From contig CALCPC010000653.1 of NCBI GenBank assembly GCA_937900975.1, forward strand, positions 1 to 5,548: a stretch of 5,548 nucleotides of DNA. Direction: 5' to 3'. The notes under the pieces are model-generated. The model saw nothing but the letters and a program-made list of their open reading frames with translations. It did not search any database and was not told the origin of the DNA. Source of the DNA: an uncultured Paracoccaceae bacterium (GTDB lineage Bacteria; Pseudomonadota; Alphaproteobacteria; Rhodobacterales; Rhodobacteraceae). This document shows, one piece after another, positions 1 through 5,548 of this stretch (position 1 is the first letter of the stretch; every line of letters begins with the position of its first letter). Made by a program: the position numbers and the translations under genes.

Positions 1-953
1 TTGATGACGCGAAAATTGTTGAAAAACATAAAGACCGGCCCACGCGATCCCGCGGGCGCAAGCAGCGCCGCATCGCCGTAATTGGGCACCGGCCGACCGT
101 CGAGCCCGCGCACGCCAAGCGCCGTCCAGCGGCTGACCGGCCGGCGCAAATCCTGATCGATATTGCCGAAATTGAACCCCTGGGGCAGCGCCACCTCGAC
201 CCCCCAGGGCTGCCCCTTCTGCCAGCCGAAGCGGCGCAGATAATTGGCCGCAGAGGCCAGCGCGTCGGTCGGGTCGTCGGCCCAGACGTCGCGCCGCCCG
301 TCGCCGGTAAAGTCCTGCGCATAGGCGAGGTAGGAGGTCGGGATGAACTGCGTGTGCCCCATCGCCCCGGCCCAGGAGCCGCGCATGTTCGCGGGTGCCG
401 TGTCGCCGTTCTGGATGATGCGCATCGCTGCGATCAGCTGTTCTTCGCCAAAGCTGCGCCGGTTGCCGCAGCAGGCCAGCGTCGCCAACGCTTCGATCAC
501 GCCGATATTGCCGCGGAACGTGCCGTAATTGGTCTCCATCCCCCAGATCGCCACCACGACCTCTGCCTCGACGCCGTAGCGCTGCTCGATCGCGGCCAGG
601 GTGCGCGACAGGCGGCGGGTGTTGTCGCGCCCGTTGGTGATCCGCGCGTCCGAGACGGCGGTGTCGAGATATTCCCAGATCGGCTTGGTAAATTCCGGCT
701 GGCGGCGGGCCAGGCGCAACACCTCCTGATTGAGACGAACGCCGCGGAACGACGCGTCGAAGACCTGCGCCGAGATCCCGGCGCGCAGCGCACGCTGGCG
801 AAACCCCCGCTGCCAGGTGGCCAGCGGCCCGCTGGCCTGCGCGACCTGAACCGGGCCAGAACTGAGGTCGCGGAGTTGCGGCCTAAGCTCCGACCCCTCT
901 GCGCCTGCGATCATTGTCATGGAAAGACTAAGCCCCAACAGGACACGCTTCAC
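1..953 (-). CDS. Lytic murein transglycosylase, MltB/SLT_2 family (partial, C-terminus beyond window)
   Basis: This periplasmic enzyme cleaves the MurNAc-GlcNAc bond of peptidoglycan, forming 1,6-anhydro-MurNAc ends. 317 codons are visible. Residues 1-20 form a signal peptide (VKR, then a hydrophobic stretch ending near AGA), with no lipobox Cys, so the protein is probably soluble rather than a lipoprotein. The transglycosylase domain starts near residue 45. The catalytic acid is Glu140 in WGMETNYG, followed by the family motif SWAGAMGHTQFIPTSYL (193-209) and an Asp-rich FTGDGRRDVW. The GTG start at 953 is chosen because AGGAG (962-966) lies 8 nt upstream; an in-frame GTG at 962 overlaps that site. 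The frame is open to base 1, and homologues usually continue about 80 residues, often with a peptidoglycan-binding domain. It lies 67 bp after rnr on the same strand with no clear terminator between, so cotranscription is likely. The family call is firm; the exact subfamily is not. Confidence 0.93.
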   Translation of the reverse strand, partial: MKRVLLGLSLSMTMIAGAEGSELRPQLRDLSSGPVQVAQASGPLATWQRGFRQRALRAGISAQVFDASFRGVRLNQEVLRLARRQPEFTKPIWEYLDTAVSDARITNGRDNTRRLSRTLAAIEQRYGVEAEVVVAIWGMETNYGTFRGNIGVIEALATLACCGNRRSFGEEQLIAAMRIIQNGDTAPANMRGSWAGAMGHTQFIPTSYLAYAQDFTGDGRRDVWADDPTDALASAANYLRRFGWQKGQPWGVEVALPQGFNFGNIDQDLRRPVSRWTALGVRGLDGRPVPNYGDAALLAPAGSRGPVFMFFNNFRVI

Positions 954-961
954 GGCACCCA

Positions 962-966
962 CTCCT
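962..966 (-). promoter_or_regulatory. Ribosome binding site AGGAG for the transglycosylase
   Basis: AGGAG on the minus strand is 8 nt before the GTG at 953. It decides the start, because the first in-frame ATG would remove most of the signal peptide. Confidence 0.7.
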
Positions 967-1020
967 GCTCTTTATGGTTGGGGAGAGCCTAGCGGATCGG
1001 TGCGGGCCGGGAAAGCCTGC

Positions 1021-3249
1021 TCAGCGCTTGGCACGACCCTTTCGCGTGATCGTGCGGGACTTTGATCGCCCGCGGGGCGCTGGGCGTTTGGGGCCGCGCC
1101 CACGGCGGGGCGCTGTGCCACCCTCAAGCGGGTCTCCGTCAAGCTCCAACAGCGCGAAGACCAGGCCGCCGGTCACCGCCTCGGCCTCGGTCAGACGCAC
1201 GCGCGCGCGCTGGCCAAGCGATATCACCCGGCCCGTGCGGTCGCCCATCAGGGTTTGCGTCTCACGGTCATAGTGAAAATACTCCTGCCCGACGCTGGAC
1301 AGCGGGACAAGCCCGTCGGCGCCGGTGTCGTCGAGCTTTACGAACAGGCCGAACCGTGCGAGGCCCGAGACGCGTCCCTCGAACTCCATCCCCACCCGGT
1401 CGGAAAGATAGGCGGCGAGGTAGCGGTCGGTGGTATCCCGCTCCGCCAGCATGGAGCGGCGCTCAGCCTGGCTAATGGCCTCGGCGGTGGCGGCCATATC
1501 TTCGATGTCCCGGTCCGACAGCCCGTCCTGCCCCCAATCATGGGCGGTGATCAGCGCCCGATGCACCAAAAGATCGGCATAGCGGCGGATCGGGGACGTG
1601 AAATGCGCATAAGCGCGGAGCGCGAGGCCGAAATGGCCGAAATTCTCGGGGCTGTAATAGGCTTGCGGCATGGAGCGTAGGACCGAAAGGTTGATCAGTT
1701 CAGCCGTGTCGAGCCCTGCGGCCTGTTCGAGAAGACGGTTGAGATGCCGGGTTTTCAGAACCTGCCCCTTGGCCAGCGCCAGGCCGCTGCCCTCCGCCAC
1801 ATGGCGCAGCGCTTCCAGCTTCTCCCGCGCGGGTTCCTCATGCACGCGGTACATCACCGGGCGGCGTTTCGCGGCCAGCGTCTCGGCCGCGCAAACATTG
1901 GCGAGGACCATACACTCCTCCACCAGCCGGTGCGCGGTCAGCCGCGCGCGGAAGGCGACGGAGGTGACGGTGCCCGCGTCCGACAGCGCGATCTGGCGTT
2001 CTGGCAGATCGAGGTCAAGCGGCTGGCGCAGGTCCCGTTGGGCATCGAGCAGCGCATGAACCGCGAAAAGCGGTTTCAGCACCGGGTCGAGAAGCGGCGC
2101 CGTCTTGGCGTCGGGCGCGCCGTCGCTGGCGGCTTGCGCCTGCTCATAGGCCAGTGCCGCGGGGCAGCGCATCATCGCGCGGTGAAACCGGTGCCGGGTT
2201 TTGGCGCCTTCGGCGTCGAGCGCGATTTCAACGGCAAGGCACGGCCGGTCGACCCCTTCGTGAAGCGAGCAGAGATCCCCCGATAGCGCCTCGGGCAGCA
2301 TCGGTACGACGCGGTCGGGAAAATAGGTGGAGTTGCCCCGCAGCCGCGCCGCGCGGTCCAGCGCGCTGTCCGGGGGGACATAGGCTGCGACATCGGCAAT
2401 CGCGACCCACAGCGTCCAGCCGTCGCCGTCGGGTACGGCGCAGATCGCGTCGTCATGGTCGCGCGCATCGGCGGGGTCGATGGTGATCAGCGGCAAGTGG
2501 CGCAGATCCGTGCGCGCGCCAAGGGGGATGGGGTGCGCACGCTCGGCCTCGGCCAGAACATCGGCATCGAAGGCATCGGCGAGCCCATGCTCGTGAATGG
2601 CGATCAGCGAGACGGCCCGCGGCGCCCCGGGATCGCCGAGCCGGGTCGTGATCCGCGCCCGGGGCAGGCCGAGGCGGGATTTCGGGCCCGCTTGTTCGGC
2701 CTCGACCAGTTCACCGTCGCGGGCGCCGTGGGTTTCCCCGGCCGGCACCTGCCATTCGCGGTCAGAGCGTTTGTCAATCGGCCCGATCCGCCCGCCCTCC
2801 GTCGCCGCGCGAAAGATGCCGGTGATGCGGGTCTGGGCCTGACCGATGCGTCGGATCAGGCGGCCGTCATAGCCCGTGTCGGTTTTGGCAAGCCGCGCCA
2901 GCACCCGGTCGCCGGCGCCGAGCGCAGGCTCGCCCGGACGGGTGGCAAAGCGGATCTGCGGCGCTGGCCGTTCTTCCTCCCACTGCGCGGGTTCGGCGAT
3001 CAGATCGCCATCGGCATCTGGGCCCAGGATGCGCAGCACACTGACCGGCGGCAGCGTTCCCGGCTCTCGGATATGGCGCCGCTCGCGCTGGATAAGGCCG
3101 TCTTCCTCCAGCGCTTTCAGCATCCGTTTCAGCTCAACCCGGTCGGCACCCTAGATGCCAAACGCGCGGGCGACATCGCGTATCGAGGTTTCGCCGGGCT
3201 TGTCCCGTATCCAGCGTAGAATCTCGTCTTGGGTCGGGAGGCGGGTCAT
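1021..3249 (-). CDS. rnr: Ribonuclease R, with an in-frame amber codon at position 33
   Basis: RNase R is a processive 3'-5' exoribonuclease that degrades structured RNA, including rRNA and mRNA fragments. From the ATG at 3249 the frame spans 742 codons, normal for the family, ending in TGA. In order it has an N-terminal winged-helix region (about 1-70), OB/cold-shock region, RNB catalytic domain, S1 domain (about 618-704) and a basic Arg/Lys-rich tail. The catalytic Asp cluster DPADARDHDD is at 258-267 (Asp258, 264, 266, 267), and HFTSPIRRYADLLVHRAL carries the conserved Arg pair at 555-556. Codon 33 is TAG, following AFGI and preceding GADR, where homologues read IKGADR. Everything downstream is intact. 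If TAG is a stop, the first internal ATG is codon 43 (3123); it has no clear Shine-Dalgarno and would give a 700-residue enzyme lacking most of the winged helix. An in-frame TAG at 3259-3261 rules out a start upstream of 3249. The site before 3249 is weak. The gene follows a DUF1127 gene. Confidence 0.95.
3151..3153 (-). other. In-frame amber codon inside rnr (codon 33)
   Basis: The plus strand reads cta here, TAG on the minus strand, in frame with both the ATG at 3249 and the RNase R body. The flanking residues, AFGI before and GADRVELKR after, match the family on both sides. The codon therefore replaces a single residue (usually Lys) and no frameshift is involved. AAG to TAG would be a one-base change. 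Confidence 0.9.
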
Positions 3250-3285
3250 GCCGCGTGCCTAGCACGCCCGTTGGATGCGGTCACG

Positions 3286-3308
3286 CCCCGCCCGCAAACC
3301 GGGCAGGG
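3286..3308 (-). other. GC-rich hairpin between the DUF1127 gene and rnr
   Basis: On the minus strand CCCTGCCCG, a GTTTG loop and CGGGCGGGG form a 9-bp stem with one T-G wobble. No U-tract follows, so it is not a canonical intrinsic terminator. It sits in the 84-bp spacer about 37 nt before the rnr ATG. It could attenuate readthrough, protect the upstream mRNA end, or serve as a processing site; these roles are inference. Confidence 0.45.
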
Positions 3309-3333
3309 CTTTCGAGGGTCGTGCGTTGCGCGC

Positions 3334-3564
3334 CTACCAGTGCTGGTGCATGACCACCGGCGCGTCCCAGCGGGAGCGCGCGGCCTGCCGATCCTCTGGC
3401 GTCAGGCCGATGTCGCGCAGCGCCGCATCGCTCATCTCCGCCAGGCGCCGGCGTTGCCGATAGTGTCCATCCAACGCCACAAGCCCAGCCAAAACCCGGC
3501 TGACAAGGGACCCGCGACGGACGACGAACCGGCGGGCTGTGCCAATTTTATCCGTATATGCCAT
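3334..3564 (-). CDS. DUF1127 domain small protein (YjiS-like)
   Basis: This is a 76-residue basic protein with the DUF1127 signature RRRLAEMSDAALRDIGLTPED at about residues 38-58, preceded by a short amphipathic stretch and followed by a WDAP...HQHW tail. DUF1127 proteins are small Arg-rich proteins common in alphaproteobacteria. Some have been linked to RNA turnover or phosphate and carbon metabolism, but no role can be assigned to this one from sequence. The ATG at 3564 is preferred over the ATG at 3576 because GGAGAG (3569-3574) lies just before it and would fall inside the longer version. The stop is TAG, and the tail resembles the usual family end, so termination there looks genuine. It is divergent from the LysR gene and lies 84 bp upstream of rnr in the same frame. 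No hydrophobic segment long enough for a membrane span is evident. Confidence 0.88.
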   Translation of the reverse strand: MAYTDKIGTARRFVVRRGSLVSRVLAGLVALDGHYRQRRRLAEMSDAALRDIGLTPEDRQAARSRWDAPVVMHQHW

Positions 3565-3584
3565 GTCACTCTCCATCTTAAACC

Positions 3585-3610
3585 GTGATACGTTGTGGCG
3601 GTGCTATCAC
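3585..3610. promoter_or_regulatory. Inverted repeat GTGATA-N14-TATCAC (candidate operator, DUF1127 side)
   Basis: GTGATA (3585-3590) and TATCAC (3605-3610) form a perfect 6-bp dyad just upstream of the DUF1127 ribosome binding site. Read on the minus strand, the left arm is TATCAC, a possible -10 for the DUF1127 gene with only a weak -35 (TCGGTG), as expected of an activator-dependent promoter. The same half-sites recur at 3658-3677. The role as operator is inferred. Confidence 0.4.
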
Positions 3611-3618
3611 CGACGCTT

Positions 3619-3633
3619 ATCGATTTGAGCGAT
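3619..3633. promoter_or_regulatory. Candidate LysR-type regulator box (T-N11-A, ATCG-N7-CGAT)
   Basis: The 15-bp element ATCGATTTGAGCGAT is a perfect 4-bp dyad with a 7-bp centre, and it contains T-N11-A (T3620, A3632), the classical LysR-family recognition pattern. It overlaps the -35 of the adjacent LysR gene, a placement typical of negative autoregulation. It lies about 55-60 bp from the DUF1127 start, suitable for activation in the other direction. Binding is inferred from position and pattern only. Confidence 0.5.
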
Positions 3634-3652
3634 TGCCATCCATAAGTAAAAT
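3625..3652 (+). promoter_or_regulatory. Putative sigma-70 promoter of the LysR gene
   Basis: TTGAGC (3625-3630) and TAAAAT (3647-3652) are separated by 16 bp, in the most AT-rich part of the divergent region. Transcription would begin near 3659, leaving a short leader of about 30 nt with GGAGG at 3678-3682. Confidence 0.5.
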
Positions 3653-3657
3653 GAATA

Positions 3658-3677
3658 GTGATAACCTGAGATATCAC
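3658..3677. promoter_or_regulatory. Inverted repeat GTGATA-N8-TATCAC at the LysR gene start region
   Basis: GTGATA (3658-3663) and TATCAC (3672-3677) form a perfect 6-bp dyad covering the predicted transcription start of the LysR gene and abutting its Shine-Dalgarno sequence. A bound protein here would block transcription. The half-sites are identical to those at 3585-3610, but the spacing is 8 instead of 14. Confidence 0.45.
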
Positions 3678-3687
3678 GGAGGTTGAT

Positions 3688-4563
3688 ATGCCAAGAAACC
3701 TAGATCTGACCGCACTGCGCGCTTTCGTCACCGTGGCGGAAACCGGCGGCGTGACCCGGGCGGCGGGGCAGTTGAACCTGACGCAATCGGCGGTTTCGAT
3801 GCAGCTTAAGCGGTTGGAACAGGCGCTGGGCCAGCCCCTGATCGACCGCAGCGGCCGTGGCATCGGGTTGACACTGCAGGGCGAGCAGTTGTTGAGCTAT
3901 GGGCGCCGGATGATCGCGCTGAACGATGAGGTGTGGTCGGTGATGCAGGACGATGCGTTCGAGGGCGAAGTGCGCTTTGGCGTGCCCCATGACATCGTTT
4001 ATCCCCATATCCCGATGGTGCTGCAGCGGATGGCGGCGGAGTTTCCGCGCAGCCGGGTCGAGCTGATCTCGTCTTTTACGCGGGAATTGCGGGTGATGTT
4101 CGCGCGGGGGGAGATCGATGTGATCCTGACCACGGAAACCGCGCTAGACGGGCCGGGGGAGACGTTGAGCGCGCAGCCGCTGCGCTGGGGCGGCGCGCCG
4201 GGCGGTGCGGCCTGGCGGCAGCGCCCCGTGAAGCTCGCGTTTGAGCGTCACTGCATTTTCCGCCAGCCGGTTCAGCGGGCGCTGGACGAGGCCGGGATCG
4301 CTTGGGACATGGTGGTGGAAAGCGCCAGCACACGCACCATCGACGCGACAGTGTCCGCCGATCTTGCGGTTCACGCCAATATCGACGGCAATACGGTGCC
4401 GCATCTGGCCAGCATCGACCATGGCGGAACGCTGCCGCTGTTGCCCGAGTTCATGATCAACCTTTATGTCAGCGCTGGGCGTAGCGACCCGCTGATCGAG
4501 GCGCTGACGCAGCTTGTGCGCCGGTCTTACGCGGCCTCGCCGCGGGCCCTGGCGGCGGAGTGA
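3688..4563 (+). CDS. LysR-family transcriptional regulator
   Basis: This 291-residue protein has the normal family length. Residues 4-63 form the N-terminal winged helix-turn-helix (LTALRAFVTVAETGGVTRAA, then TQSAVSMQLKRLEQALGQPL). A linker helix runs to about 90, and the effector-binding domain covers about 92-285. GGAGG lies 5 nt before the ATG, fixing the start. The effector domain (RWGGAPG, PVKLAFERHCIFRQPVQRAL, AGIAWDMV) vaguely resembles LrhA/HexA-like regulators, but the ligand cannot be read from sequence. It is divergent from the DUF1127-rnr genes, the usual arrangement for a LysR regulator and its target. A candidate LysR box overlaps its own -35, suggesting autorepression. The downstream protease gene on the same strand could also be a target. 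It has no internal stop codon and ends in TGA. Confidence 0.95.
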   Translation: MPRNLDLTALRAFVTVAETGGVTRAAGQLNLTQSAVSMQLKRLEQALGQPLIDRSGRGIGLTLQGEQLLSYGRRMIALNDEVWSVMQDDAFEGEVRFGVPHDIVYPHIPMVLQRMAAEFPRSRVELISSFTRELRVMFARGEIDVILTTETALDGPGETLSAQPLRWGGAPGGAAWRQRPVKLAFERHCIFRQPVQRALDEAGIAWDMVVESASTRTIDATVSADLAVHANIDGNTVPHLASIDHGGTLPLLPEFMINLYVSAGRSDPLIEALTQLVRRSYAASPRALAAE

Positions 4564-4567
4564 CAGT

Positions 4568-4619
4568 GTCTTTGCAAGACTTAGGGAGCCAGTTTTAAGG
4601 TCACAGTGGGGCGTCGCCC
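4568..4619 (+). terminator. Weak terminator-like hairpins after the LysR gene
   Basis: GTCTT-TGC-AAGAC (4568-4580) is a perfect 5-bp stem just after the LysR stop, and GGGCG-T-CGCCC (4609-4619) is a second short palindrome. Neither has a real U-tract, so termination here is possible but weak. The 106-bp gap (4564-4669) otherwise holds only the protease ribosome binding site GGAGAA (4660-4665) and no clear promoter. Confidence 0.25.
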
Positions 4620-4669
4620 GTTTAGCGTCCAAGCGGTGATGGACTTGATCAAAAGCGACGGAGAAGCCG

Positions 4670-5548
4670 ATGCACAAATTATTTCTTGCGATTGCAATCC
4701 TTGTTCTGCCCGGACTTTCGTCGAAGCCGTCCCTTGCACTGGTCGGGGGGATTGATTCGCCCTTCGACGCGGCGGTCTCGCTGATTGTGCCACGAACGGA
4801 AGGACACGGCGTTATCATTTGTTAGGGTGTACTCTTCAATCTCAACCACATTTTGACGTCGGCGCATTGCGTTGTGGGGGATCAAAAGTCAGAGGCGTTC
4901 TCGATCACGGTGCCGGTTCAGATCCATCGGAAGGCGCCCGCCGAGGAAAACATCGATTGCCTGACGGCACCGGGGTCCATTCCGGTCAGGCAGTTCGATT
5001 TGACCGGGTTTTTTGATCCCGCGATAAGAAGCACGCCCTGCCCGGGATTTGTGGACGCGGTCGCCTTTACCCATCCCGACTACGACGCGGGACGCCGGTT
5101 CCCCGACGATGAAGACGATATTGCAATCATTCGGGTGCAGTTGCGCCGCGACCTCGATCTCAGCTACGGCCGCTTCTATCGGGGCGCGGTGCCGGACCGC
5201 ACCAATCTCTATGTCCACAGCTACGGCCCAAAAATTGCGACGTCGCTCGCATCCGCCGGTGACCTTTCTGTGACGCGTTTCTTGGCGCTGGATGTCGACG
5301 ATCGGGACGTTGAGTTGCGGACGACGGATCGCGAATGGATCTGTTCGGGCGACAGTGGGTCCCCGATCACCCGGACCTTCAGATCCGACGCGGTCGTCGC
5401 CCTGGTTTCCGAGGTCGACGAGAACGACGTTGGGCTTTGCACCGGTGAAGACGTCCGCTTTCAAGCGACGCGGGTCTGGCCGGCGAAACAGTCCTGGATC
5501 GAAAGTATCGTGGGCTTTTGTACGCGAGAGCAGGATACGGTGCGCTGT
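4670..5548 (+). CDS. Secreted trypsin-like serine protease (S1 family), interrupted by an in-frame amber codon; possible pseudogene; C-terminus open at window edge
   Basis: Read through a TAG at codon 52, this is a 293-codon S1 (chymotrypsin-fold) protease. Residues 1-23 form a signal peptide (MHKLFLAIAILVL, ending SLA), followed directly by LVGG, the equivalent of the IVGG mature N-terminus. The triad is complete: His66 in LTSAHCV, Asp150 in DDIAIIRV and Ser229 in CSGDSGSPI. Cys51 and Cys67 match the Cys42-Cys58 pair of chymotrypsin with identical spacing when TAG counts as one residue. His to Asp is 84 residues against 45 in chymotrypsin, so an insertion of about 40 residues with Cys97 and Cys124 lies between. 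GGAGAA before the ATG at 4670 supports the start. If TAG terminates, the product is a 51-residue fragment, and any downstream restart would lack the signal peptide. The substrate is unknown. The 5' end is less GC-rich than rnr. It follows the LysR gene by 106 bp. Confidence 0.85.
4823..4825 (+). other. In-frame amber codon inside the protease gene (codon 52)
   Basis: TAG lies between Cys51 and Gly53, at the position of chymotrypsin residue 43 in the C-x-G motif, where bacterial members often have Ser, Thr or Gly. The frame is the same on both sides and the family spacing is preserved, so it replaces one residue. TCG (Ser) to TAG would be a one-base change. Confidence 0.88.

Noticed and set aside
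354..992. Plus-strand open frame of 212 codons opposite the transglycosylase
   Set aside because: The minus-strand frame gives a continuous, motif-perfect lytic transglycosylase. The plus-strand product is Arg/Pro-rich without family features.
1195..1213. Alternating CG-rich run (GCACGCGCGCGCGCTGG), possible Z-DNA or repeat
   Set aside because: It encodes the conserved S1-domain stretch of RNase R with Arg-rich codons. Composition and coding explain it.
2455..3219. Long plus-strand open frame (254 codons) opposite rnr
   Set aside because: It lies antisense to the strongly supported RNase R domains, has low-complexity Arg/Gly/Ala composition and no recognisable motif. It is a GC-rich shadow frame, as are the other plus-strand frames over 974-2842.
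3334..3336. TAG at the end of the DUF1127 gene as a recoded sense codon
   Set aside because: The protein already has normal DUF1127 length and a family-like WDAP...HW end, and the following codons resemble no known domain. A true stop is simpler.
3599..3612. Palindrome CGGTG-CTAT-CACCG as a separate operator or hairpin
   Set aside because: It overlaps the TATCAC arm of the GTGATA-N14-TATCAC dyad. It is noted as an alternative reading of that site but too short to list separately.
4144..4818. Minus-strand open frame of 224 codons opposite the LysR gene
   Set aside because: It covers the LysR effector domain and the protease signal peptide in antisense and has no domain character.

Overview
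The window looks like a chromosomal segment of a high-GC alphaproteobacterium, most likely of the Rhodobacteraceae/Roseobacter group. This rests on GC-rich codon use, an RNase R with the IxGADR N-terminus typical of that group, a short DUF1127 protein and an MltB-type transglycosylase. Taxonomy is inferred from protein character only.

Layout. The minus strand carries three genes read right to left: a DUF1127 small protein (3564 to 3334), RNase R (rnr, 3249 to 1021) and a periplasmic lytic murein transglycosylase (953 to beyond base 1, C-terminus outside the window). A 123-bp divergent intergenic region (3565-3687) separates them from a plus-strand LysR-family regulator (3688-4563). A secreted trypsin-like serine protease follows on the plus strand (4670 to the window edge, still open at 5548). 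No tRNA, rRNA, CRISPR array, insertion sequence or attachment site was seen.

The most unusual signal is a pair of in-frame amber (TAG) codons inside otherwise well-preserved genes. In rnr, codon 33 is TAG at a position that is normally a conserved Lys, and the remaining 709 codons are intact. In the protease, codon 52 is TAG between the conserved Cys and Gly just upstream of the catalytic His, and the following 241 codons, including the whole catalytic triad, are open. The DUF1127 gene, the spacer and rnr also share one reading frame, interrupted only by TAG codons. This could be two independent nonsense mutations, sequence error, or amber readthrough/recoding. The sequence alone cannot decide, and the DUF1127 TAG looks like a genuine stop.

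The divergent region holds a textbook LysR box (ATCG-N7-CGAT) overlapping the -35 of the regulator's own promoter, plus two GTGATA/TATCAC dyads. This suggests autoregulation of the LysR gene and control of the DUF1127 gene, with rnr possibly expressed from the same transcript.
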